Origin: Flavobacterium sp.
GTDB taxonomy: Bacteria; Bacteroidota; Bacteroidia; Flavobacteriales; Flavobacteriaceae
DNA length: 64,000 bases
NCBI GenBank assembly: GCA_020403245.1
Contig: JADBYA010000057.1
Coordinates: forward strand, 1 to 64,000
Direction: 5' to 3'
The notes beneath the pieces were generated by a model, which had not been told where the DNA came from, ran no database searches, and saw only the letters and a program-made list of their open reading frames with translations. Below, piece by piece: positions 26,096 through 34,532 of the stretch (the first letter of the stretch is position 1; every line of letters starts with the position of its first letter). A program made the position numbers and the translations under genes.

Positions 26096-26515
26096 TTAGT
26101 TGTTTAGTGTATTTAAAAAATCATCAGGACTCATTACATTTATTTCGGCATGTTTGTAATGTTTTAAATCTCTAGTCAAAATACAATACATGTCTTTGAT
26201 TGATTGAGCAGAAACAATTTGAATGGCATTTTCAAAATCTTTATAATTTGATTTTAAACTTTTTTTAATAATGTTAATGTCAACAGAAATAATTGAAACA
26301 ACATTAATAATTTCCTCTAACGATTGTCTAATGTTCTCTTCACTGGTGAATTTTTTTAATAAATAATATAAAGTAGAAATTGTATTTGAAGAAGTGAAAA
26401 AATTCACTTTTTCACCTAATCCAAGTTTATATATTTTCGAGGATGATTTATAAAAAGGTTGTCGATTTGCCAAAATATCCATTAAAACATTGGTGTCAAG
26501 AAAAATATTTTTCAT
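26096..26515 (-). CDS. PIN-domain toxin (VapC-like)
   Basis: Predicted ribonuclease toxin. The 139 residues begin FLDTNVLMDILA with the first two acidic residues of the PIN site, and LTRDLKHYK near the end has another. A middle acidic residue is probably in KDFENAIQI. The gene overlaps the antitoxin by 4 bp (ATGA), the usual type II layout with the antitoxin first. It lies between purK and hpt. Its target is unknown. Confidence 0.83.
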   Translation of the reverse strand: MKNIFLDTNVLMDILANRQPFYKSSSKIYKLGLGEKVNFFTSSNTISTLYYLLKKFTSEENIRQSLEEIINVVSIISVDINIIKKSLKSNYKDFENAIQIVSAQSIKDMYCILTRDLKHYKHAEINVMSPDDFLNTLNN

Positions 26516-26772
26516 ACACCATATTTTTCTTTGTGGTACTCTTCTTTAGCTTTTTCTATATCAAAATCATGAGGTAAAGTAACAACACCGGTAATTTTTT
26601 TTAATCGTTCCTCAATATCGTTACTTTCGTTATTATTTTTTTCTGACTTTGAAATTAAATTTCTAAAATAATTTTCCACCATTTCGGATAAACTTCTACC
26701 AGTTCCTTTAGCATAGATTTTTGCTTTTTCTATGACTTCTTTTTCTAATGACAAAATGAGTTTAGTGTTCAT
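26512..26772 (-). CDS. DUF6364-type antitoxin
   Basis: Small antitoxin partner of the PIN protein. The 86 residues begin MNTKLILSLEKEVIEKAK and GRSLSEMVENYFRNL. This is a ribbon-helix-helix pattern, and such proteins bind operators as dimers. The C-terminal half (KKITGVVTLPHDF) is the likely toxin-binding part. Two TACGTA sites in the promoter 2 and 23 bp upstream are candidates for its autoregulation. DUF6364 is named from the pattern, not from a search. Confidence 0.75.
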   Translation of the reverse strand: MNTKLILSLEKEVIEKAKIYAKGTGRSLSEMVENYFRNLISKSEKNNNESNDIEERLKKITGVVTLPHDFDIEKAKEEYHKEKYGV

Positions 26773-26773
26773 A

Positions 26774-26800
26774 TACGTAATGTCTTTACAAATGTACGTA
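26774..26800 (-). promoter_or_regulatory. Candidate operator/promoter of the toxin-antitoxin pair
   Basis: The palindrome TACGTA occurs at 26774-26779 and 26795-26800, 21 bp apart (two helical turns). On the minus strand a perfect -7 box TACATTTG (26796-26789) overlaps the upstream site. A matching -33 box is not found at the usual spacing. Confidence 0.55.
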
Positions 26801-26835
26801 AATATATATTTGTCTATTTATTTTTTTACAAAATG

Positions 26836-26911
26836 AAGTATTCATTAAGCAAAAATATCAAATTTAGAAAAAAGTCTCAATACTTAGTCCTTAATACTTA
26901 ATACTTCTTTA
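26836..26911. repeat. Heptad-phased inverted repeat between the antitoxin and hpt genes
   Basis: The right arm has heptamers in 7-bp register from 26877 (TCAATAC) including TTAATAC twice (26891 and 26898). The left arm has AAGTATT and CATTAAG (26836-26849), complementary in the same words. The array runs into a possible hpt -7 box, TAAATTTG at 26910-26917. Confidence 0.6.
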
Positions 26912-26942
26912 AATTTGCACCTTGTTTTAAAATCAAAATCAC

Positions 26943-27473
26943 ATGATACACCTTCACGATAAATCTTTTGAACCATTTATTTCCTCAGATGAAATTGATT
27001 TTGCGATTAAAAATATGGCCAAACAAATGGATGATGATTTTTTTGATGATGTTCCCGTTTTTATTGGTGTTTTGAATGGAGCATTTATGGTCTTAGCCGA
27101 TTTAATGAAACAATATCGAGGTATGTGTGAAGTGAGTTTTGTAAAATTGGCTTCCTATGAAGGAACTTCGACCACCAACGATGTAAAACAATTAATTGGT
27201 TTAAATCAGGATTTGGAAGGCAGAACCGTTGTTATTATAGAAGACATTGTGGATACTGGAAATACGGTTGAAGAGTTAAAAGCTATTTTTAAAGAAAAAA
27301 AGGTAAAGCATCTAAAAATTGCCACCCTTTTCTTCAAACCAGAAGCATATAAAAAAGAAATCAAAATAGATTACATTGGTATTAGAATTCCAAATAAGTT
27401 CATCGTGGGTTATGGTTTAGACTACGATGGATTAGGAAGAAATCTACCAGACGTTTATCAATTGGTACAATAA
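26943..27473 (+). CDS. hpt: Hypoxanthine phosphoribosyltransferase
   Basis: Salvages hypoxanthine and guanine to nucleotides with PRPP. The 176 residues carry the PRPP-binding signature VVIIEDIVDTGNT (about 98-110). Also present are the pyrophosphate-site FIGVLNGAF and the C-terminal base-binding VGYGLDYDG. All are diagnostic. It is divergent from the toxin-antitoxin pair and is followed at 110 bp by adk, a common purine grouping. TAAATTTG at 26910 is its likely -7 box. Confidence 0.95.
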   Translation: MIHLHDKSFEPFISSDEIDFAIKNMAKQMDDDFFDDVPVFIGVLNGAFMVLADLMKQYRGMCEVSFVKLASYEGTSTTNDVKQLIGLNQDLEGRTVVIIEDIVDTGNTVEELKAIFKEKKVKHLKIATLFFKPEAYKKEIKIDYIGIRIPNKFIVGYGLDYDGLGRNLPDVYQLVQ

Positions 27474-27474
27474 T

Positions 27475-27573
27475 AATTAACGATTGAAGATTAACGATTT
27501 TTGAACTAAGAACTTTATACAAAATGGCTAAGCATATTAGAATAAAAATCATAAATCAGAATTCAAAAATCAA
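27475..27573. repeat. Heptad-phased inverted repeat between hpt and adk
   Basis: The left arm (27475-27516) is six consecutive heptamers, three of the GATT type (such as GATTGAA, GATTAAC). The right arm (27546-27573) is four heptamers with the complementary AATC core (AAATCAT, AAATCAG). A 29-nt loop lies between. The best direct pairing is a 10-bp perfect match of GATTTTTGAA with its complement. Confidence 0.65.
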
Positions 27574-27583
27574 ATAAATTTTT

Positions 27584-28156
27584 ATGATTAACATCGTTCT
27601 TTTCGGAAAACCAGGTGCAGGAAAAGGCACACAAGCTGAATTTTTAAAAGAAAAATACAATCTGATACATCTTTCAACTGGAGATATATTTAGATACAAT
27701 ATAAAAAATGACACAGCATTAGGAAAACTAGCCAAATCCTATATGGACAAAGGAGATTTAGTTCCAGATGAAGTGACCATAAAAATGCTAGAAAGTGAAG
27801 TCGATAAAAATCCACACTCTGCAGGATTTTTATTTGACGGTTTTCCAAGAACTTTAACGCAAGCAGCAGCTTTAGATGCTTTTTTAGAAAGTAAAAAACA
27901 AAGTATTACAGCAACGGTAGCTCTAGAGGCCAATGATGAAATTTTAGTGCAACGGTTATTAGAAAGAGGAAAAACTTCGGGCAGACCAGATGATCAAGAC
28001 GTAGAAAAAATTCGAAATAGATACCAAGAATACAACGAAAAAACCGCACCTTTGATGAATTATTACAATATTCAAAACAAGTTTTATTCTGTTGATGGAA
28101 TTGGTTCTATCGATGAAATCACTCAACGATTAAGCCGAGTAATAGATAGTTTATAG
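27584..28156 (+). CDS. adk: Adenylate kinase
   Basis: Interconverts ATP, AMP and ADP. The 190 residues carry the P-loop GKPGAGKGTQ (about 7-16) and the AMP site LSTGDIFRYNI. FDGFPRTLTQA, containing the Asp-Gly-Phe-Pro-Arg signature, follows. The LID is short, around RGKTSGRPDD, and lacks the long Cys-type LID, so this is the short form. It lies between hpt and the CNNM gene. Its stop codon falls inside an ATAGTTT array. Confidence 0.96.
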   Translation: MINIVLFGKPGAGKGTQAEFLKEKYNLIHLSTGDIFRYNIKNDTALGKLAKSYMDKGDLVPDEVTIKMLESEVDKNPHSAGFLFDGFPRTLTQAAALDAFLESKKQSITATVALEANDEILVQRLLERGKTSGRPDDQDVEKIRNRYQEYNEKTAPLMNYYNIQNKFYSVDGIGSIDEITQRLSRVIDSL

Positions 28157-28204
28157 TTTATAGTTTCGGGCAGCAATTGAAACTTGAAACCTAAAACTCG
28201 AAAC
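28146..28204. repeat. Heptad-phased inverted repeat between adk and the CNNM gene
   Basis: ATAGTTT is repeated three times (28146, 28153, 28160), overlapping the adk stop codon. After an intervening 10 nt, TTGAAAC is repeated twice (28177 and 28184), followed by CTAAAAC and TCGAAAC. GTTT words on the left face AAAC words on the right, each in 7-bp register. Confidence 0.75.
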
Positions 28205-28212
28205 AACAACAC

Positions 28213-29487
28213 ATGGAAATACTTATTATATTTTTTTTAATCCTGCTAAACGGGGTTTTCTCGATGTCAGAAATTGCATTGATTTCGGCGCGTAAAAATC
28301 GCTTAGAAACCGCAGCCAAAAAAGGAAACAAGAATGCACAAGTGGCATTAGATTTAGCCAACTCACCCAACAAATTTCTATCTACTGTTCAAATTGGAAT
28401 TACTTTAATAGGTATTTTAACAGGTATTTATTCTGGTGATAAAATAACTGCTGATGTTAAGTTTTTTATTGAAGAATTTGCTGCTTTTAAACCTTTTGCA
28501 CACTCAATTTCAGTTGGAATAGTGGTAGTGATTTTGACTTTTTTCTCATTGGTATTAGGCGAATTATTACCAAAAAGGATTGGACTAAATTATCCTGAAG
28601 CAATTGCAAAGGCAGTTGCTATTCCCATGAAAATGGTTTCTATAATTACCATGCCGTTTATTTGGTTGTTGACTGTCTCTACGGATTTTATTTTAAAAAT
28701 GTTTAAAATAAAACCCACTGCCGACGGTAAAGTGACAGAGGAAGAGATTAAAGCCATTATAAAAGAGGGAACAGAAGGTGGCGAAGTGCAAGAAATTGAA
28801 CAGGATATAGTAGAACGCGTTTTTCACATTGGAGATAGAAAAGTTAATTCACTGATGACGCACCGTCAGTCTATCGTTTATCTTTCTTTAGAAGACACAT
28901 TAGAGGAATTGAAAGGCAAAGTTCTGGAAGAATTGCATTCTGTTTATCCTGTATGTAACGAAAATATGGATGATGTAGTTGGTGTTGTTTTATTGAAAGA
29001 TTTATTTTTAGCTTTTGAAAAAGGTCCCTTTGATTTAAAATCGATTACCAAAGACCCAGTATATTTTATCGAACACACATCGGTTTATAAAGCGTTAGAG
29101 AATTTTAAAAAATCAAAAGTGCATTACGCATTGGTTACTGATGAATACGGTGTTTTTCAGGGAATTATTACCCTTAATGACATCTTAGAAGCTCTTGTTG
29201 GCGATGCCTCTGATTTTGATGAAGACGAATACCAATTGATAGCAAGAGAAGATGGTACATGGCTTGTTGATGGTTTGTATTCGTTGCATGATTTCTTGAC
29301 ATATTTTGACATGGATGAGTTGACCAATGATTATGAAGTGACTACCGTAAGCGGATTAATTATGACGGAACTTGGAAACATTCCAAAAACTGGTGAAAAA
29401 CTGATTTGGAATAAATTTGTAATAGAAGTCATTGATATGGATGGCGTGAAGATTGATAAAGTGATTGTGAAAACTTTAAAAGATTAA
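28213..29487 (+). CDS. CNNM/CorC-family transporter (DUF21, CBS pair)
   Basis: Membrane protein of the former haemolysin C family, now considered a divalent-cation (often Mg) transporter. The 424 residues have about four membrane segments in the DUF21 part, with VFSMSEIALISARKNR and LGELLPKRIGL. A CBS pair lies at about 205-325 (VNSLMTHR to GIITLNDILEA), and a CorC-type C-terminal domain follows (VDGLYSLHDFL). It lies between adk and obgE. Ion specificity is not proven. Confidence 0.88.
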   Translation: MEILIIFFLILLNGVFSMSEIALISARKNRLETAAKKGNKNAQVALDLANSPNKFLSTVQIGITLIGILTGIYSGDKITADVKFFIEEFAAFKPFAHSISVGIVVVILTFFSLVLGELLPKRIGLNYPEAIAKAVAIPMKMVSIITMPFIWLLTVSTDFILKMFKIKPTADGKVTEEEIKAIIKEGTEGGEVQEIEQDIVERVFHIGDRKVNSLMTHRQSIVYLSLEDTLEELKGKVLEELHSVYPVCNENMDDVVGVVLLKDLFLAFEKGPFDLKSITKDPVYFIEHTSVYKALENFKKSKVHYALVTDEYGVFQGIITLNDILEALVGDASDFDEDEYQLIAREDGTWLVDGLYSLHDFLTYFDMDELTNDYEVTTVSGLIMTELGNIPKTGEKLIWNKFVIEVIDMDGVKIDKVIVKTLKD

Positions 29488-29492
29488 TAATT

Positions 29493-29577
29493 AGTTTAAA
29501 TTTTAATGTAGTTTAATTTTGTTTAAAATTAGTTGAAAAACAAAACATGAAACCCATAAACCCTTAAACAATTAAAC
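29493..29577. repeat. Inverted repeat with GTTTAA and TTAAAC words between CNNM and obgE
   Basis: The left half (29493-29533) has GTTTAA four times, not all in 7-bp steps. The right half (29549-29577) has GAAACCC, ATAAACC and CTTAAAC in 7-bp register. GTTTAA on the left faces TTAAAC on the right, as in the gcvP-globin spacer. Confidence 0.55.
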
Positions 29578-29585
29578 TAAAGAAA

Positions 29586-30587
29586 ATGACAGAAGGCAAT
29601 TTCGTAGATTACGTAAAAATATATGTTTCTTCCGGAAAAGGAGGAAAAGGGTCCTCGCACCTACACCGAGAAAAATTTATTGAAAAAGGGGGGCCTGATG
29701 GTGGTGATGGTGGACGCGGCGGTCATGTTATTTTAAAAGGGAACAAAGGACTTTGGACTTTGTTTCACCTCAAATTTGCAAGACATGTTAAAGCAGGACA
29801 TGGTGGCGATGGCGGAAGTTCTAGAAGTACGGGGCATGATGGTGAAGACAAAACGATTGAAGTACCCTTAGGAACAGTAGTTCGCGATAAAGAAACAGAT
29901 GAAATTCTTTTTGAAATTACAGAACATGGCGAAGAACAAATTTTAGTTAAAGGCGGAAAAGGGGGGTTAGGAAACTGGCATTTTAGAAGTTCTACTAACC
30001 AAACTCCACGATATGCACAACCTGGTCTGCCATCTGAAGAACTAGATGTTACTTTGGAATTGAAAGTCTTAGCCGATGTAGGTTTAGTTGGATTTCCTAA
30101 TGCAGGAAAATCAACTTTACTTTCGGTTTTAACTTCTGCCAAACCAAAAATAGCCGATTATCCGTTTACAACCTTGAAACCGAATTTAGGCATTGTTGCC
30201 TATCGTGAATTTAAGTCGTTTATCATGGCTGATATTCCCGGAATTATTGAAGGTGCAGCCGAAGGAAAAGGTTTAGGACATTACTTCTTGCGACACATTG
30301 AGCGAAACTCAACTTTATTATTCTTAATTCCAGCCGATTCTGATGATATCAAAAAAGAATATGAAATTCTGCTTGATGAATTGCGTCGTTATAACCCTGA
30401 AATGTTAGACAAAGACAAACTAATTGTAGTTTCTAAATGCGATATGCTCGATGACGAACTCAAAGCGGAACTAAAAGTACAATTAGACGCAGCGTTCAAA
30501 GGAACGCCTTATTTGTTCATTTCTTCAGTTGCCAATCAAGGTTTAACTGAACTAAAAGATAAACTTTGGGGAATGCTTAACGTTTAA
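29586..30587 (+). CDS. obgE: GTPase Obg
   Basis: Ribosome-associated GTPase of 50S maturation and stress control. The 333 residues open with the glycine-rich Obg fold ([14 protein letters not shown], then [13 protein letters not shown]). The G1 loop GFPNAGKST is at about 166-174. PFTTLKP and DIPGIIEGA follow, and SKCDM is the G4-type segment. It ends after the G domain without the extra C-terminal domain found in some relatives. It is the last gene of the hpt-adk run. Confidence 0.96.
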   Translation: MTEGNFVDYVKIYVSSGKGGKGSSHLHREKFIEKGGPDGGDGGRGGHVILKGNKGLWTLFHLKFARHVKAGHGGDGGSSRSTGHDGEDKTIEVPLGTVVRDKETDEILFEITEHGEEQILVKGGKGGLGNWHFRSSTNQTPRYAQPGLPSEELDVTLELKVLADVGLVGFPNAGKSTLLSVLTSAKPKIADYPFTTLKPNLGIVAYREFKSFIMADIPGIIEGAAEGKGLGHYFLRHIERNSTLLFLIPADSDDIKKEYEILLDELRRYNPEMLDKDKLIVVSKCDMLDDELKAELKVQLDAAFKGTPYLFISSVANQGLTELKDKLWGMLNV

Positions 30588-30692
30588 TAATATCAATTAT
30601 TAATCAGTTCAATACATTTTATTAATATAGTATGATATGTTGAAAAAAAATGTATTTTTGAAAAAAAATAAATCACACTTAACAAATTAAAA

Positions 30693-32006
30693 ATGAATAC
30701 AAAATTACTTTTAGTTCTATTTATGCTTGCCTATCAAGTATTTTTTGCACAACAAAGAACATGCGGAGTTGATGAAGCAATGCAAACCATAATGAATGAC
30801 CCCATTCAAAGAGCTGCTTATCTGGAAGGGAAAGCCCGTTTTGAAGAGGAATATCAGCGACTATTAACAAATTTAAACAGAAATGGCAATGCAGTTAACT
30901 CAACAAATGCTATAACAAGAGTGCCAATAGCAGTTCATTATACTACAAGTTCAGCTAGCCTTGCTACTGCAACTTCAGGGACTAACTTAACCTTAAGAAA
31001 TTGTTTAATTGCTTTAGCTCAAACCCAAATAAATATTTTAAATGCTGATTACAATGCAACAAATGCAGATTTGACATTATGGACTAATCCTGCAACAGGT
31101 GCAAGCCAATATTTTCCGGGTGTTAATGTAGGCGATATGGATATTCAATTTGAATTAGCTACACAAAATCATCCTCCTGGATCTGGATTAGTTGAAGGAC
31201 AACCTGCCGTAACTTTTGGTTATAATTTTGGTTCAGGGCAAAATCTAGATGCTAACTGGGCAGGATATTTTAATATAATTATTAGAAGTTTAAGTGGTGG
31301 AATTTTAGGTTTTTCTCCTCTAGGGCCCCAGTTATCAGGTTATGGTGTTACCATTGATAATAATTATTTTTCTTCTGGAACTGGATGTTCTGGAACTGGT
31401 TCCGGAAATATAATACCTTCAGCACCTTTCAACAAAGGAAGAACATTAACACATGAAATGGGTCATTATTTTAGATTAGATCATACATTCATTTCTTGTG
31501 ATGGTTCTAATTGTGCAACTTCAGGAGACCGTGTTTGTGATACTCCTCAAACTAATACAGAAACCTATGAGTGTCCAGCTGCTGACGCTACTTTTAGCAC
31601 TTGTTCAGGTGATCAAGTGCTCACTATGAATTATATGGACTATACCAATGATGCTTGTATGTATATGTTTTCAGCAGGTCAAGCAACTAGAATGACAGCT
31701 TGGCTCAATACTGTAAGGAGTCAAATAAAACAAAACGCTCTAAGCAATAATAGTTTTGTTAAAAACAACTTTTCTATTTACCCGAACCCTAATAAAGGAG
31801 AATTTACTATTCAATTTAAGGAATTGTCCGCTGATTATAGCGTTGAAGTTTTTGATGTAACGGGAAGAGTGGTTTTTGAAAATGCATACAATCAAAACGC
31901 TGAACTTTCACAAAAAATTAGTATTCAAAATCCAACCTCAGGGGTTTATTTTGTTAATATAAAAAGTGGAAATAGTATAGTCACCAACAAGATTATTATT
32001 GAATAA
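30693..32006 (+). CDS. M43 family zinc metalloprotease with T9SS C-terminal tail
   Basis: Secreted endopeptidase. The 437 residues begin with a signal peptide (cut near AQ at 20). The zinc site HEMGHYFRLDH has His254, His258 and His264 with catalytic Glu255, and the Met-turn is in YTNDACMYMFSAG. Cys residues in the catalytic part suggest disulfides. The last 75 residues, from FSIYPNPNKGEF, form a type A type IX sorting domain, so export should be through T9SS. A possible -7 box TATTTTTG is at 30653. Monocistronic with a terminator. Confidence 0.92.
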   Translation: MNTKLLLVLFMLAYQVFFAQQRTCGVDEAMQTIMNDPIQRAAYLEGKARFEEEYQRLLTNLNRNGNAVNSTNAITRVPIAVHYTTSSASLATATSGTNLTLRNCLIALAQTQINILNADYNATNADLTLWTNPATGASQYFPGVNVGDMDIQFELATQNHPPGSGLVEGQPAVTFGYNFGSGQNLDANWAGYFNIIIRSLSGGILGFSPLGPQLSGYGVTIDNNYFSSGTGCSGTGSGNIIPSAPFNKGRTLTHEMGHYFRLDHTFISCDGSNCATSGDRVCDTPQTNTETYECPAADATFSTCSGDQVLTMNYMDYTNDACMYMFSAGQATRMTAWLNTVRSQIKQNALSNNSFVKNNFSIYPNPNKGEFTIQFKELSADYSVEVFDVTGRVVFENAYNQNAELSQKISIQNPTSGVYFVNIKSGNSIVTNKIIIE

Positions 32007-32031
32007 TTATTTTTTTTAAGTCCTAAATACT

Positions 32032-32063
32032 AAACCTTTCACAATAACTGAAAGGTTTTTTTT
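32032..32063 (+). terminator. Rho-independent terminator of the M43 protease
   Basis: A perfect 9-bp stem (AACCTTTCA and complement) with a 7-nt loop is followed by eight or more T residues. Confidence 0.85.
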
Positions 32064-32268
32064 ATAAATTTTTACTGTTCTGTAACGGTAGATTTTTATT
32101 TCTAAAAATAAAGTTAAAATTTACTGTAACGATGTAGTTTTTATAATAATAACATAAATGAATAATCAAAAAAAAGTATATTCGCATCTCACAAATAGTT
32201 TTGGATTGTAACAAATTCATATATTTCAAGACTATTTCTGTTTATTAAATAACTTTTATAACAACAAA

Positions 32269-34419
32269 ATGAAAAAAATTATTCTATCCCTAATCGCAGG
32301 AGTTATGCTAATGCCAATGAGCATGAAAGCCGACGAAGGAATGTGGTTCTTAATGTTCATTGAAAGATTAAACCACCGCGACATGCAAAAAATGGGCTTG
32401 CAATTAACAGCCGAAGAAATTTACAGCATCAACAATCACAGTTTGAAAGATGCTATTGTGCAATTCAATGGCGGATGTACGGCTGAAATTATTTCAAAAG
32501 AGGGTTTGGTATTAACGAATCACCACTGCGGGTATGATGCCATTGCCGAACTTTCGACGGCACAGAAAAACTTATTGAAAGATGGTTTTTGGGCCGAAAA
32601 TCGAAAGGCAGAAATTAAACCATCGAGTTTATTTGTGCGCTTCTTCGTAAGAATGGATGATTGTAGTAAAAGGATTTTAGCTAAAGTAAATCCATCTATG
32701 AGTGAAGCAGATAGAGAAAAAGCAATCAATGCTGAAATTGCAGCTATCGAAAAAGAAAACAATCAAGGCGGAAAGTATACGGTTTCTGTGCGTTCTTTTT
32801 TTCAAGGAAATGAATATTACTATTTTGTATACCAAGATTATAAAGATGTCCGTTTAGTAGGAACTCCTCCTGAAAGTTTAGGAAAATTTGGTGGCGATAC
32901 AGATAACTGGGAATGGCCACGTCATACTGCCGATTTTTCTATGTTTAGAGTTTATGCTGATAAGGACGGAAATCCAGCCGATTATTCAGAAAATAACGTT
33001 CCGTTAAATCCAAAGCATTATTTACCTGTGAATTTAGGTGGAGTGAAAGAGAATGACTTCGCAATGATTTTAGGTTATCCAGGACGAACCAACCGTTGGA
33101 TGCCAGCAGCTGGAATTGAACAAAATGTAAAATTTGCTTATCCTGCCTGGGTAGAAGGTGCTAAAACCGGAATGGATGGAATGAAAAAATACATGGATCA
33201 AAGCGATGCTTTGAATTTAGTATATGCTTCTAAATATGCTTCTACAGCCAACTACTGGAAAAACCGTCAAGGGATGATTGATGCGTTAACTAAATTTGGA
33301 ACTTCTAAAACCAAAGCTGCTCAAGAAGCTAAATTTAATACTTGGGCAAACAAACCGGCCAACAAAGCGAAGTACGGAAATGTAGTGGCTAATATCAATA
33401 AGTATTACGGAATGACTAACGAAAAGTCAAGACATGATAATTATTTGCAACAGTTATTTAGAACCAGTGGTTTTGGTACTATAGGACGTACTTTAGGGCG
33501 TCAATTAGAAAATTACGTTAAAGCCGATGCTACTAAACGTGCCCAAATGGCACCTGGAATTGAAGAAATGGCAACCGAGATGTTTAAAGAGCTTCACTTA
33601 CCAGCAGAAAAAGACATTTTAGCTGCCCAATTGAAATTATATGCCACTAATGCTACAGGATATGCTATTGCACCAATGGTTAAAAAAATTGGGGACGAGA
33701 ACAACAATGATTTTACAAAATATGTAAATGCTGCTTTTGATATAAGTGTGTTCACTTCTCTTGACAAAATTAAAGGGTTTTTAGCCATTCCTAGTCAAGG
33801 CATTTTAGATAACGATCCTTTATACACCTTATCCAATGACATGATTACTCACTTTAATTCAAAGTCAGATGAAATAGCGAAAGCACAAAACGATTACAGC
33901 GCTTCGTTCCGTTTGTTGGTTGAAGGATTAAGAGAATCTAAAATTGGAACTATCAAATATCCAGATGCCAATTCAACCTTGCGTTTAACCTATGGTAAGG
34001 TTCGATCTCTACCAGCGGACAATCGTAATGACGCAAAAATAAATAACTATACGACACTTGACGGACAAGTAAAAAAATATAAAAAAGGAGATCAAGAATT
34101 TGATTTACCTGTTAAGGTTTTGGATATGAATAAGAACAAAGATTACGGAAGATTTGCCGATAAAGACGGTTCGCTTCACGTAAATTTCTTAACCGATAAT
34201 GACATAACAGGAGGAAATTCTGGTTCACCAGTTCTTAATGGCAAAGGAGAATTAATAGGTTTGGCATTTGATGGCAACATCGAAGCTATGGCTGGAGATG
34301 TTATTTTTGACAACAAATTACAAAGAACTATCAACGTTGATATACGATACGTTCTTTGGGTAATCGAAAATTTCTCCGGAGCAAAACACATAGTTGATGA
34401 AATGACTTTGGTGAAATAA
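32269..34419 (+). CDS. S46 dipeptidyl peptidase, DPP7-type
   Basis: Periplasmic serine exopeptidase removing N-terminal dipeptides. The 716 residues start with a signal peptide, then ADEGMW, the usual mature start. The catalytic His is in LTNHHCGYD (about 86), the Ser is Ser651 in GNSGSP, and the middle Asp is in GGDTDNWEWP. Residue 669, eighteen after the Ser, is Gly (AFDGN). In this family Gly there marks DPP7 (hydrophobic P1) and Arg marks DPP11 (acidic P1). That assignment is inferred from the single position. Confidence 0.92.
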   Translation: MKKIILSLIAGVMLMPMSMKADEGMWFLMFIERLNHRDMQKMGLQLTAEEIYSINNHSLKDAIVQFNGGCTAEIISKEGLVLTNHHCGYDAIAELSTAQKNLLKDGFWAENRKAEIKPSSLFVRFFVRMDDCSKRILAKVNPSMSEADREKAINAEIAAIEKENNQGGKYTVSVRSFFQGNEYYYFVYQDYKDVRLVGTPPESLGKFGGDTDNWEWPRHTADFSMFRVYADKDGNPADYSENNVPLNPKHYLPVNLGGVKENDFAMILGYPGRTNRWMPAAGIEQNVKFAYPAWVEGAKTGMDGMKKYMDQSDALNLVYASKYASTANYWKNRQGMIDALTKFGTSKTKAAQEAKFNTWANKPANKAKYGNVVANINKYYGMTNEKSRHDNYLQQLFRTSGFGTIGRTLGRQLENYVKADATKRAQMAPGIEEMATEMFKELHLPAEKDILAAQLKLYATNATGYAIAPMVKKIGDENNNDFTKYVNAAFDISVFTSLDKIKGFLAIPSQGILDNDPLYTLSNDMITHFNSKSDEIAKAQNDYSASFRLLVEGLRESKIGTIKYPDANSTLRLTYGKVRSLPADNRNDAKINNYTTLDGQVKKYKKGDQEFDLPVKVLDMNKNKDYGRFADKDGSLHVNFLTDNDITGGNSGSPVLNGKGELIGLAFDGNIEAMAGDVIFDNKLQRTINVDIRYVLWVIENFSGAKHIVDEMTLVK

Positions 34420-34440
34420 TTTTTCTTCTTAAATTTTTGA

Positions 34441-34480
34441 AAAGTCCTGATAGGAGAAATTCTATCGGGACTTTTTTTAT
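34441..34480 (+). terminator. Rho-independent terminator of the S46 peptidase
   Basis: A long stem (34441-34454 with 34463-34476, two mismatches or wobble) is followed by a T-rich run. Confidence 0.85.
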
Positions 34481-34532
34481 ATTTTATTTGCCATAATACC
34501 TATATTTGCTTTATACTAAAACACAAAAGTTA

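Noticed and set aside
34506..34532. TTG start extending the TPR protein by nine residues
   Set aside because: The region holds the -7 box TATATTTG, and the signal peptide begins properly at the ATG at 34533.
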